64,000 nucleotides of DNA from Verrucomicrobiia bacterium. Its GTDB lineage: Bacteria > Verrucomicrobiota > Verrucomicrobiia > Verrucomicrobiales > DEV007. The notes beneath the pieces were generated by a model. That model searched no databases and was not told the origin of the DNA. It worked only from the letters and a program-made list of their open reading frames with translations. The stretch covers positions 1 to 64,000 of the forward strand of contig JAUIAH010000025.1 in assembly GCA_030425385.1 (NCBI GenBank), given 5' to 3'. Below, in pieces: positions 17,305-25,325 of this stretch (position 1 is the first letter of the stretch; each line of letters starts with the position of its first letter). A program made the position numbers and the translations under genes.

Positions 17305-18057
17305 CTAACCGAATTCTCCGTTCAGGTAGCGCCCCGTGATCTCTTTGTCAGGGTTCTCGAAAAGCTTCTCTGTTTCCCCCCATTCGACGAGTTCGGAAGC
17401 ATTGAAGAAGGCGATATGATCGGCCATGCGTCTTGCCTGCTGGGTGAGATTAGTAACGAGGATAATGGTCATCTCATCTTTCAGTCCCGAGAGTACCTCC
17501 TCGATCTTCATGGTGGTGACAGGGTCGATCGCGATTGAGAACTCATCGAGGCAAAGAATCTCTGGATCGAGCGAGAGTGCTCGTGCTAGGGTAAGGCGTT
17601 GCTGCTGGCCACCGGAAAGCTTCGTGCCTAGCATCTGCAGCCGGTCTTTCACTTCATCCCAGAGGACTGATTGCTTCAGGCAGCGCTCGACGATTTCATC
17701 CAATTCCGCTTTCCCCGAAATCCCTTGGCGCCGTGGACCGTAGGCCACGTTGTCATAGATCGACATGGGAAGTCCCACCGGGAGTGGGAATACCATGCCG
17801 ATGCGCCGTCTCAGCGCGTAGACATTGTTCATCTCATTGACGTCTTCCCCCGAGACGAGAATCTTGCCATCGACTTTCGTCCCAGTGATGAGGTCAATGG
17901 TGCGATTGATGCACTTTAGAAAAGTTGTCTTTCCGGAGTTCGCGGGACCGACGATGCTAAAGACCTCTTTCTCTTTGATCTCCAGATCAATATCGTCGAG
18001 GGCGATGTCTTGGCCGTAGCGGACGGTGACATTATTAAACTCAATATGAACGCTCAT
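17305..18057 (-). CDS. pstB: PstB-like ATPase with degenerate Q-loop and H-loop (PstB2)
   Basis: The 250-residue ABC ATPase has Walker A GPANSGKT (37-44), a canonical signature LSGGQQQR (147-154) and Walker B acidic residues (LCLDEF, Asp171-Glu172). The Q-loop Gln is replaced (MVFPLPVGLP, Pro91), the usual Pro after DE is Phe173, the D-loop is altered (SIAIDP), and the switch His is Asn203 (VTNLTQQA). Alone it should not form competent ATP sites, but its signature could complete the site on PstB1. It is in the middle of pstS-C-A-B2-B1-phoU, 26 bp after pstA. Deposited annotations would probably call both genes simply pstB. Confidence 0.93.
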   Translation of the reverse strand: MSVHIEFNNVTVRYGQDIALDDIDLEIKEKEVFSIVGPANSGKTTFLKCINRTIDLITGTKVDGKILVSGEDVNEMNNVYALRRRIGMVFPLPVGLPMSIYDNVAYGPRRQGISGKAELDEIVERCLKQSVLWDEVKDRLQMLGTKLSGGQQQRLTLARALSLDPEILCLDEFSIAIDPVTTMKIEEVLSGLKDEMTIILVTNLTQQARRMADHIAFFNASELVEWGETEKLFENPDKEITGRYLNGEFG

Positions 18058-18083
18058 AGGTGAGAGGGATCAGCTGCCGGCAA

Positions 18084-18998
18084 TTACCACTTCTTACGAG
18101 AGCGCAAGAAGATCCGCAGGGTGATGGAAAAGCTATTGATCAGAAGGATGAGGGCAATCAGCACCGCGGCGGTTCCATATTTCATCTCTTCGGGCATGCC
18201 ATGGATCTTCTCTGCAACGACATGCAAGTGATAGGAAAGAGCCATGAAACGATCGTCGAGTTCGTATGGCATCAGCTTATCGCCGAGGGAATTCATACGC
18301 ACGGCCACGGACGCCGCGGCGCCCGTGAAGAGGATGGGAGCGGTTTCCCCGGCGGCGCGCGAGATCTCTAGAATGACGCCGGTAAGGATCCCTGAAATAG
18401 AGTTCGGCAAGACGATGGTGCGAATGGTCTGCCACTTGGATGCGCCCATGTTCCAACACGCTTCGCGAAAAGCCATGGGCACGGCTGCCAATGCTTCGCG
18501 CGTGGCGGTCACGATCACGGGGATCGTCATGACAGCGATCGTGCAGGCTGCGGAAAGCAAGCAAGCGCCCATATTAAGCGTGAGCACAAAGGCACCCACT
18601 CCGAAGAGGGCGTGCACAATACTCGGAACACCTGCGAGGCTCGTAACCGCCATATTGATCACGCGAGTGAACCAATTGTTCGGAGCGTATTCATTGATAT
18701 AGATCCCAGCGAGAATGCCGACGGGAGCGACGATCACGAGGGAAACCAAGACGAGATAGAAGGTGCCAATGAGAGGCAGCCAGATGCCTCCCTCTTTCCC
18801 GCGATTGGTTGGGGATTCCCAAATATAATCCCACGAGAGGACGGGAGCTGCCTTATGGAATAGATGAAAGAGAATTCCGAAGACAGGAATGATGAGCAGA
18901 ATCGCCATGCCGAACATGAGCCATTTGACAATGGACTCGACACGCGTCTTGCGTTTCTCGACAGCGGAGGGCTTGAAAGGATTAGAAGCGGCTTCCAT
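18084..18998 (-). CDS. pstA: Phosphate ABC transporter permease PstA
   Basis: The 304-residue inner-membrane permease has about six hydrophobic segments, beginning VKWLMFGMAILLIIPVFGIL. The cytoplasmic EAA loop REACWNMGASKWQTIRTIVLP docks the ATPases. ISRAAGETAPILFTGAA is the typical PstA motif. With PstC it forms the translocation pore for phosphate. The spacing is 37 bp from pstC and 26 bp to pstB2. Permeases that pair as PstC/PstA give each ATPase a different docking loop, which fits an ordered ATPase heterodimer. Confidence 0.95.
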   Translation of the reverse strand: MEAASNPFKPSAVEKRKTRVESIVKWLMFGMAILLIIPVFGILFHLFHKAAPVLSWDYIWESPTNRGKEGGIWLPLIGTFYLVLVSLVIVAPVGILAGIYINEYAPNNWFTRVINMAVTSLAGVPSIVHALFGVGAFVLTLNMGACLLSAACTIAVMTIPVIVTATREALAAVPMAFREACWNMGASKWQTIRTIVLPNSISGILTGVILEISRAAGETAPILFTGAAASVAVRMNSLGDKLMPYELDDRFMALSYHLHVVAEKIHGMPEEMKYGTAAVLIALILLINSFSITLRIFLRSRKKW

Positions 18999-19035
18999 GA
19001 TGTGGGTGCGTTGCGGGGAACAGGATGGGAATGAA

Positions 19036-19971
19036 TTAGGCCTTATCCGCTTTGAAGCCTTTGATGATCAAATCGGAGACCACATTGATCACCACACTGA
19101 TCGTGAGCAAGACAATGCCGACGATGAACAGGACCTGATAGTGCTCGCCGCCATTGACGGCTTCAGGCATTTCACCGGCGATGGTTGCGGTCAGGGCTTT
19201 GACGCGCTCTAGCAAGAGCATGGGATCGAAGAAGTTTTCCGGAATGTTATCGGTGCCTCCAGAGGCCATCCACACGGCCATGGTTTCCCCCACTGCGCGT
19301 CCCACGCCTAACATGCAGGCGGCGAGGAGGCCGTTCTTGGCAGCGGGAAAGAGTACTCGATAGATCATTTCCCATTTGCTCGCTCCCAGGGCAAGGGAGG
19401 CTTCCCGATAAGAGTCGGGCACGGCTCGGAGAGCGTCTTCAGATATGGAGACGATGAGAGGAACGGCCATCAGGCCAACCACGATACTGGCATTGAGCAA
19501 ATTGACGCCCACGGCCACGCCGAAGACTTTCTGGATGATTGGCCCCATGATGACCAGGCCGATGAATCCCCAAATAATCGATGGGATCGCGGCGAGAAAT
19601 TCGATGAGAACCTTGAGCGTTTCTTTCAGCTTAGGGGTGGCGAATTCGGAAATATAAACCGCGGAGCCCAGGCCAAGGGGGACGGCAATAAACATGCTGA
19701 CCACCGTGATGGCCAAGGTGCCATACATGATCCCCATGGCTCCATAGGTGGGCTCATTGCCCTCCGCCGGAACGGGGATCCAGCGATGAGAGAAGAAGAA
19801 TTCCCCCCAATTCAGCGTGAGGGGTGCGGGCCACGATTCTTTGAGAATAAAGATAAAGATGGCCGCGACAAAGATGATCGAACTCCAGCCGCAAAGCGTG
19901 ATGAGCCATTGAATGGGCTTCTCGGCTTTATCGAGAAAGGCACCAAGTTTAGCTTGGGACTTGCGAATCAT
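19036..19971 (-). CDS. pstC: Phosphate ABC transporter permease PstC
   Basis: The 311-residue permease has about six membrane segments and the EAA loop YREASLALGASKWEMIYRVLFP. Phosphate-permease motifs LGVGRAVGETMAVWMASGG and FLAAIPSIIWGFIGL are present. The ATG at 19969-19971 is used; an in-frame TTG at 19980 would add three residues. It is the second gene of the operon, 62 bp after pstS. It pairs with PstA. Confidence 0.95.
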   Translation of the reverse strand: MIRKSQAKLGAFLDKAEKPIQWLITLCGWSSIIFVAAIFIFILKESWPAPLTLNWGEFFFSHRWIPVPAEGNEPTYGAMGIMYGTLAITVVSMFIAVPLGLGSAVYISEFATPKLKETLKVLIEFLAAIPSIIWGFIGLVIMGPIIQKVFGVAVGVNLLNASIVVGLMAVPLIVSISEDALRAVPDSYREASLALGASKWEMIYRVLFPAAKNGLLAACMLGVGRAVGETMAVWMASGGTDNIPENFFDPMLLLERVKALTATIAGEMPEAVNGGEHYQVLFIVGIVLLTISVVINVVSDLIIKGFKADKA

Positions 19972-20033
19972 GATCGGCAATGAATAGCGAGAGCGCTCGC
20001 CTGCGGCTGGAGTTCGATGGGATAGCGTTGGGT

Positions 20034-20912
20034 TTAGTTGCTGAGAGGGACGAAGTCCTCATCAGCCAAGATCTTCTGACCTTCTGGGCCTTTGATCCAA
20101 TCCATGTATTCTTTCACCACGCCGGTAGGCTCACCGAGCGTGTAGATGTAGAGCTTCCGAGCAATGGGATAATCGCCAGAACCGACCGTTTCATTGCCTG
20201 GTTCGAAGGCTTGTCCTCCGTCCGTCTTGCTCACGGCAAGCCAGCCGACTTCGTCATTCTTATAGCCCATGCCGCTATAACCAATTCCTGCAGGAACGGT
20301 CATGCATAGTTCGACCACGGCGGTGGATCCTGGCTGGGCGCCAGTGCCCGGTTTGAATTCGACACCTTTCCCGCACACGGCAGATTGGAAGAATCCGTAG
20401 GTTCCGGAACTGTTGCTGCGACCGAAGCGTTCGATTTGGAGGTCAGGACCGCCTACTTGGCTCCAGTTATCAATGGTGCCGCCTTCTGCCCAAATCTCTT
20501 TCAGCTGAGGGAGTGAGAGGCTTTTGACGGGATTGTCTGGATGGACATAAACGGCGATGCCATCGAAGCCCACGATGTGCTCCACAGGCGCGACGCCTCG
20601 AGCCGCCACGATGTCATTGATTTCCTTCTCTTTGAAGGAACGGCTCGCTTGTGCGAAGTCGGTCGTACCATTGATCATGGCCGTGACACCGGTGCCCGTG
20701 CCTTCGCCGTTCACGGTGATGAGCACATCTGGGTGCTTCTCTTGATAAGCTTCTGACCACGCCAGGCCGACTTGAAGCATGGTGTCTGAACCGTTGACCG
20801 TGATGGTCTTCGTGTCAGCATCGTCGCCACCTCCACAAGAGGCAAGACTGAGCACGAGGCTGATCGTGAGGGCACCTTGAGCGCCCAGTTTCATTAGAGG
20901 AGTTATCTTCAT
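20034..20912 (-). CDS. pstS: Phosphate-binding lipoprotein PstS
   Basis: The 292-residue precursor has a signal peptide ending in the lipobox LASC (Cys at about 27), then a periplasmic phosphate-binding protein. Conserved stretches are NGSDTMLQVGLAWSEAY, DFAQASRSFKEKE and IERFGRSNSSGTYGFF, the Ser-Gly-Thr loop that binds phosphate. It captures phosphate for PstCA. It is first in the operon and is divergent from the porin gene. The 287-bp gap carries two Pho-box-like repeats, so control by the PhoB-type regulators nearby is likely. Confidence 0.95.
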   Translation of the reverse strand: MKITPLMKLGAQGALTISLVLSLASCGGGDDADTKTITVNGSDTMLQVGLAWSEAYQEKHPDVLITVNGEGTGTGVTAMINGTTDFAQASRSFKEKEINDIVAARGVAPVEHIVGFDGIAVYVHPDNPVKSLSLPQLKEIWAEGGTIDNWSQVGGPDLQIERFGRSNSSGTYGFFQSAVCGKGVEFKPGTGAQPGSTAVVELCMTVPAGIGYSGMGYKNDEVGWLAVSKTDGGQAFEPGNETVGSGDYPIARKLYIYTLGEPTGVVKEYMDWIKGPEGQKILADEDFVPLSN

Positions 20913-20974
20913 GGTGTTTCGTTGAACTGTGGGGCCGAATCTGAAGGAAAAGTCAGATGAGGCGAGATTGCCTG

Positions 20975-20993
20975 AGTGACAGTATCGTCACAG
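20975..20993. promoter_or_regulatory. Pho-box-like element (GTGAC-N6-GTCAC)
   Basis: The stretch 20975-20993 contains GTGAC and GTCAC separated by six bases (AGTATC). The 11-bp period is that of PhoB half-sites. It lies between the divergent pstS and porin genes, 63 bp from the pstS start. A second, related copy with the same core TATCGT lies at 21088-21105. Assigned by resemblance only. Confidence 0.55.
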
Positions 20994-21087
20994 TCGTGGG
21001 AAACGGGCCTGCTAGAGGCGTTATGGGAGGCAGAAACGTCACAATGAGAGGTCTATAGAGCTCCAACACTCGTGAGAGCTTCATTTG

Positions 21088-21105
21088 TGTGACGGTATCG
21101 TGACA
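21088..21105. promoter_or_regulatory. Pho-box-like element (GTGAC-N6-GTGAC direct repeat)
   Basis: GTGAC at 21089-21093 and GTGAC at 21100-21104 form a direct repeat with an 11-bp period (spacer GGTATC), as in PhoB tandem half-sites. It is 95 bp upstream of the porin start. The core GTATCGT is shared with the element at 20975-20993. Confidence 0.6.
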
Positions 21106-21199
21106 ATGTGGGTGGCAGAAATGTTTCTCTTAATGCTTGCGAATCTGTCACAAAACGCGTTCCCATGGCCCTGCATATCTGACAACTTCGTAAGATAAG

Positions 21200-22489
21200 A
21201 TGAACCTGACTCCAACTCACTTCCTTAGAACGTCTGCCGTGTGCATTGCGTTTGGCACGGGCCTAGGGCCTCTCACTGCTGCCGAACCAGCAACGGACGC
21301 ACGCCTTCGGGCGCTAGAACATGAGCTCGGGCTGCTCCGCCAGGAGCTTGCCACGGAGCGCGCCGCGAAGGCACCACGCCCCACGGACTTCGTCGCGGGG
21401 GACTACACGCCAGCCCCTGTCTATGAGGATCCGGTCGACAGTGACGATGTCTTTGTGACTCCGAAGCAGTCGGCGGTCACTGAGTTGAAAGTGCGGGGTC
21501 GGATGCACTTTCAGTTTGGCTACTCGGAAGCGGATGACTATTCCGACTTCAGCACCTTTGAGTGGCGGCGGGTCCGTCTCGGGGTGAGCGGGAAATTGTT
21601 AGACGACTTCTCGTTTGAGATTGTGGGGAACTTTCTGCCTGATTCTGGCGCCACCAATCTCGAAGATGCCTACATCCGCTACAATGGACTCGATTGGACG
21701 ACCATCTCGTTTGAGAAATTGCGTCCGCGGTTCGGAGCGGAGTTGAACACCTCGTCCTCCAAGATCAAGACGGTGGAGCGTTCGTTGCTCTCCAACTCGA
21801 TGGACCCTGGCAAGATCACCGGGATGAGCCTCTTCGGGGACTATGGCCTCTTCAATTGGCAGGTGGGTGCCTACAACGGCGAGATTGGTGATCAGCGTAG
21901 TTCTGAGGAGACGGACTTCGGGAATGAGGGCGTTCCTGAGTATCTCTTGAATGCGAGCGTGGGACTGGATCTTTCCGAAACGGTTGGGCTGGATGAGTTG
22001 GCGTTGCGACTTGACTACATCTCTAACAATGACAACGACGGCATCGACCAGCGCTTTGGTCCAGAAGAGGCTTGGGCAGCGAGCGTGAGTCTCAGCACGG
22101 GTCCTTTCAGCCTCTTGGCTGAGTATGTCCAGGCAGACTACGATGGTGGTGGGGAGATCTCCGGGTTTTATGTGATTCCGAGCTACAAGTTCACTGACAA
22201 GCTTGAAGGCGTGCTCCGCTATGAAATGACGGAGGGAGATGATGGGGCTACCCTGCGTCATCAGAGTCGCTACGCCCGCCGGGTGGTGGCTTCTGATCCG
22301 GGCGTTCCCTCTGCCGGGAGCGTCAGAGGTGAGGAATACTGGGCCCTTTATGGTGGTGTGAACTACTACGTGAACAAGAGTTTGAAGCTCATGTTCGGGG
22401 TCGAGTATGCAGAACTTGATGACTTGGTGGGACGGAGCGGAAGCCTTGACACTTTGACAGGCTTTGGCGCGGTTCGCGTTGAGTTCTAA
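21200..22489 (+). CDS. Phosphate-selective porin (OprP/OprO type)
   Basis: The 429-residue outer-membrane protein has a signal peptide, a short coiled-coil (ARLRALEHELGLLRQELATE, about 35-55) that may anchor to peptidoglycan, and an OprP-type barrel. The beta strands begin at KVRGRMHFQFGYSEA and end at a C-terminal Phe (FGAVRVEF), typical of barrel insertion signals. STFEWRRVRLGVSGKLLDDF is the hallmark of OprP/OprO. Such porins import phosphate or polyphosphate under starvation. It is divergent from pstS and shares its Pho-box region. Confidence 0.9.
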   Translation: MNLTPTHFLRTSAVCIAFGTGLGPLTAAEPATDARLRALEHELGLLRQELATERAAKAPRPTDFVAGDYTPAPVYEDPVDSDDVFVTPKQSAVTELKVRGRMHFQFGYSEADDYSDFSTFEWRRVRLGVSGKLLDDFSFEIVGNFLPDSGATNLEDAYIRYNGLDWTTISFEKLRPRFGAELNTSSSKIKTVERSLLSNSMDPGKITGMSLFGDYGLFNWQVGAYNGEIGDQRSSEETDFGNEGVPEYLLNASVGLDLSETVGLDELALRLDYISNNDNDGIDQRFGPEEAWAASVSLSTGPFSLLAEYVQADYDGGGEISGFYVIPSYKFTDKLEGVLRYEMTEGDDGATLRHQSRYARRVVASDPGVPSAGSVRGEEYWALYGGVNYYVNKSLKLMFGVEYAELDDLVGRSGSLDTLTGFGAVRVEF

Positions 22490-22524
22490 CGCTTTTCATA
22501 GACTATCCCTTGATTAAGATTCGG

Positions 22525-23262
22525 ATGAGCGCAGCTTCCAAGCTGCGCTCATCTGCGTTCTGGTGTCTCGTTGGTGCCTTGATCCTGACAAACTGTCAGA
22601 CGCCTGTAGCGCGTGAGGATTCCGGCCCGACGAAGGTTCTCGCGTTGATCGCGATGGATGATCCATCTGGCAGCTTCGCTGACCTCGAATCGACCTTCGA
22701 GCGCAACGCCCGCGCGCTCACTAGCGTGCAACTCCACAGCAAGCGGATCGGCAGCATTGACGCGTTTCGGGAAGCGATCCTCGCTCATGCCCCCTTAGAT
22801 GTCCTCGTCCTCGCTTTCCATGGACGGCCTCATAAACTCCACCTCAGTGCGACCGAATCCATCCATCAGCGGAACGTGGCGGAGGTGTGCCAGGGGTTGC
22901 AGGGGGCATTCCGTCAGAGAGGCCACACCATTCTCTACGCCTGTCTCACCGGAGAAGGAGAAGACAATTTTGGGCAAGACCTGGCCTCTGCGCTGCGATG
23001 TCCGGTGACTGCTCCGCAGCATTTCTGGCTCATGCAAACCGCTCTCCCAATCACCGAGCGCACTCCCGAGTGGGTGCGCGACGACTCGGGCACGATCACG
23101 GTCGCGGTGGATCGCTTCTCTGATTTCTACAAGGATCGCTTCACGCCGACGAAAGACCGGTATCTCATCGCTCCCATCGCGATGACGTCTCTTTGTGAGG
23201 CGGACGGTTACAAGCGATTGTCGTCTCGATTTAGACTGCTTTTTAAAACATTCCGTTCATGA
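22525..23262 (+). CDS. Caspase-fold (DUF4347/CHAT-like) lipoprotein in the phosphate locus
   Basis: The 245-residue protein has a signal peptide with lipobox (LTNC, Cys24). The body resembles the caspase-like fold: VLVLAFHGRPHKLHL places His99 after a beta strand, and TILYACLTGEG places Cys140 at the end of the next, followed by GQDLASALRCPVTAP. That His/Cys spacing and the strand pattern match DUF4347/CHAT-type domains, by eye. The start is the ATG at 22525; a TTG lies 15 bp upstream. It sits between the porin and phoB on the same strand, suggesting co-regulation. Whether it is an active peptidase is unknown. Confidence 0.55.
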   Translation: MSAASKLRSSAFWCLVGALILTNCQTPVAREDSGPTKVLALIAMDDPSGSFADLESTFERNARALTSVQLHSKRIGSIDAFREAILAHAPLDVLVLAFHGRPHKLHLSATESIHQRNVAEVCQGLQGAFRQRGHTILYACLTGEGEDNFGQDLASALRCPVTAPQHFWLMQTALPITERTPEWVRDDSGTITVAVDRFSDFYKDRFTPTKDRYLIAPIAMTSLCEADGYKRLSSRFRLLFKTFRS

Positions 23263-23295
23263 TAAGGGGCGCTTTGCCGCGCGAGAAATTCTTTG

Positions 23296-23979
23296 ATGGA
23301 AGCTAACGCACACACAATCCTGGTGATCGATGACGAAGAAGACGTCGTCGATTTGATCTGCTTCAATCTGGAGAAGGATGGCTACGTGACGTTGCGGGCG
23401 CTTGATGGCCAGACGGGAGTGAACCTTGCTTGCCAGCATCGGCCGAGCGCGATCGTCTTGGATCTCATGCTGCCTGGCTTGGATGGCTTTCAAGTCTTCG
23501 AGGCCTTGCGCCAGGACGCGCGCACGCGCCACATACCCGTGCTGATGGTGACGGCCAAAGCGGAAACAGCTGATCGCATCGCTGGGCTGAAAGCAGGCGT
23601 CGATGACTACCTCACCAAACCCTTCAGCCCCAAAGAATTGGTGCTGAGAGTGAAGGCCCTTCTCAAGTGGGTTCCCGATCAAACGGGCATGGTGGTGGAG
23701 TCAGGGCCGTTCTATTTGGATAAATCGGCCCTCTGCTGCTACATCGATGGCGAGGAAGTGAGCCTAACATCGACGGAATTTCGCCTCCTGGCCATGTTAG
23801 TGTCGCGTGAAGGGGAGACGGTCACACGCGAGGATCTGATCGAGCACATTTGGGGTGCGAGTGGCAACCCCAGTAGCCGCTCCCTGGATACGCATCTCAT
23901 GCGCTTACGAGAAAAGCTAGGCGCAGACGCCGCCCTGATCAAGAACGTGCGCGGGAAGGGCTATCGCTATCACCATTAA
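23296..23979 (+). CDS. phoB: PhoB-like response regulator
   Basis: The 227-residue OmpR/PhoB-family regulator has a complete receiver (Asp12-Asp13, phosphoacceptor Asp56, Lys108) and a C-terminal winged helix (about 125-227) with LTSTEFRLLAMLVSREGE, the recognition helix region SRSLDTHLMRLREKLG and the terminal RGKGYRYHH. It is expected to bind the Pho-box-like repeats. The start is the ATG at 23296; an in-frame TTG is one codon upstream. No partner histidine kinase of the PhoR type lies in this window. Confidence 0.93.
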   Translation: MEANAHTILVIDDEEDVVDLICFNLEKDGYVTLRALDGQTGVNLACQHRPSAIVLDLMLPGLDGFQVFEALRQDARTRHIPVLMVTAKAETADRIAGLKAGVDDYLTKPFSPKELVLRVKALLKWVPDQTGMVVESGPFYLDKSALCCYIDGEEVSLTSTEFRLLAMLVSREGETVTREDLIEHIWGASGNPSSRSLDTHLMRLREKLGADAALIKNVRGKGYRYHH

Positions 23980-24005
23980 AGAAAGGCGGCGATGATGTTA
24001 GTTGG

Positions 24006-24434
24006 TTATCGGAAGAAGGCGATCAAGGTGCCCGAGGTTCCTGCTTTCTTGACGGAAATCAGATCGCCACTGCGGCCCCAAGCCAGCTCTCCATCCCATT
24101 GACGCTTGACTACTGGGTGCAGTGCGACGCCAGGAATGACAACTGCCTTGCGGCGTTGTGGTAATCCGGTGTCAATGTGAGTGTCCGTCGCGAATGCCCA
24201 GGCACTCACGAGGCGATCCAGATCGGGCGTGGATTGCGCGGCTTCTGCCCAGGTAGAGCGTGCCTGTGACGAATGTACGAGAGAGGCGTAGTCGAGAGAG
24301 AGAGAGTCGAGCGCCTGTAGTTCGCGGTGGTATTCACCGCGGAAGCGTTGGGCGTCAGGCTGACTGACAAACGTGCTACAAGAGCTGAGAAGGGCGATTG
24401 CCAAGATGGATAGGGTTCCAAAGATCCGTTTCAT
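24006..24434 (-). CDS. Small lipoprotein, unknown function
   Basis: The 142-residue precursor has a signal peptide and lipobox LLSSC (Cys at about 19). The mature part has a helical region (QRFRGEYHRELQALDSLSLD, about 29-48) and ends in a basic beta-rich tail. No family is recognised. It is convergent with phoB and lies downstream of the second response regulator, which is read in the same direction, so the two may be linked. Confidence 0.6.
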   Translation of the reverse strand: MKRIFGTLSILAIALLSSCSTFVSQPDAQRFRGEYHRELQALDSLSLDYASLVHSSQARSTWAEAAQSTPDLDRLVSAWAFATDTHIDTGLPQRRKAVVIPGVALHPVVKRQWDGELAWGRSGDLISVKKAGTSGTLIAFFR

Positions 24435-24528
24435 AGGTGTTTAAGGATTTATCCGAAGAAATCTCAAGGTAGAGAGGGTGGCAATCGTTGCTGCGTCACA
24501 GTCTTGCCACTTCAGGGGTTTTGAGGAG

Positions 24529-25200
24529 TTAGGAAGAGACGAAACGGTAACCTTTATTGCGCACGGTACGAATGGACTTCGCATGGTGTCCTAGCTTGAG
24601 GCGCAAACGTTTCATGTGGGTGTCGAGCGACCGAGAGGCGTTCTCTTCTTGTTGGTCCCACACTCTTTCCACCAGTTGCTTGCGCTCAATCGTTCTCTCA
24701 GGGTGCTCTAATAGCAGTGACAATATCTTGAACTCGGTGGCGGTGAGTTCGAGCGGTTTCCCGCGAAGGTAGCAGCGAAGACCCTCACGGTCTAAGAGAA
24801 ACGGGCCGTTCCGCAATTGGCTTCTAACAATGGCTGATCGTCTCAAGAGTCCTTGTACTCGCAAGGCTAATTCTCTGACACTGAATGGCTTTCCCAGATA
24901 GTCGTCGGCGCCCCGTGAGAGACCTTCAAGTCGATCCTCCAATTGTGAATGTGAGGATAACATGATGACAGGAATCATCCGCCATAGGCTATTGGACTTG
25001 ATTGTATCGAATACGCGAAAGCCGTCGACTCCCGAGACATCGAGATCGAGAACACTGAGATCAGGTGGAGCTTCTTCATTGACGAGCGCAAGCATATCCG
25101 TCGACAAGGCCCGATTGACGGAATACCCGACCTCGCTCAGATTGTATTCAATCAAGTCGAAGGTATCGGTCTCGTCAGCAATGACCAAGATGCGTTCCAT
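24529..25200 (-). CDS. OmpR/PhoB-family response regulator with altered receiver pocket
   Basis: The 223-residue regulator has a receiver and a well-conserved winged helix (LTATEFKILSLLLEHPERT...ASRSLDTHMKRLRLKLG...RNKGYRF). In the receiver the first acidic position is Ala8 (VIADE instead of VxDDE), so one metal ligand is missing. The phosphoacceptor Asp52 (SVLDLDVSG) and Lys in YLGKPF remain. Altered pockets can mean weak or absent phosphorylation. A GTGAC-N6-GTCAC element lies about 96-111 bp upstream of its start. It may be a second output of phosphate signalling; its kinase is unknown. Confidence 0.88.
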   Translation of the reverse strand: MERILVIADETDTFDLIEYNLSEVGYSVNRALSTDMLALVNEEAPPDLSVLDLDVSGVDGFRVFDTIKSNSLWRMIPVIMLSSHSQLEDRLEGLSRGADDYLGKPFSVRELALRVQGLLRRSAIVRSQLRNGPFLLDREGLRCYLRGKPLELTATEFKILSLLLEHPERTIERKQLVERVWDQQEENASRSLDTHMKRLRLKLGHHAKSIRTVRNKGYRFVSS

Positions 25201-25295
25201 GGTGCCAATCTGACTTCATACTCTCGTCGTGGTGCGCGGAGAATGGGAGAATCGAAACGATTCTGACGTATTGGTGATTGAAAGCGCCTTCTCGT

Positions 25296-25311
25296 GTGAC
25301 GATGGCGTCAC
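25296..25311. promoter_or_regulatory. Pho-box-like element upstream of the second regulator
   Basis: GTGAC at 25296-25300 and GTCAC at 25307-25311 are separated by GATGGC. The spacing is the same 11-bp period seen in the pstS/porin region. It lies upstream of the response regulator gene at 24529-25200. The same GTGAC/GTCAC form also reads as a palindrome. Confidence 0.45.
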
Positions 25312-25325
25312 CGATGCGCCGCGTC

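Noticed and set aside
24478-24510. GTGGCAA...TTGCCAC inverted repeat between the lipoprotein and the second regulator
   Set aside because: Seven-base arms with a 19-base gap are weak and there is no matching copy elsewhere in the window.
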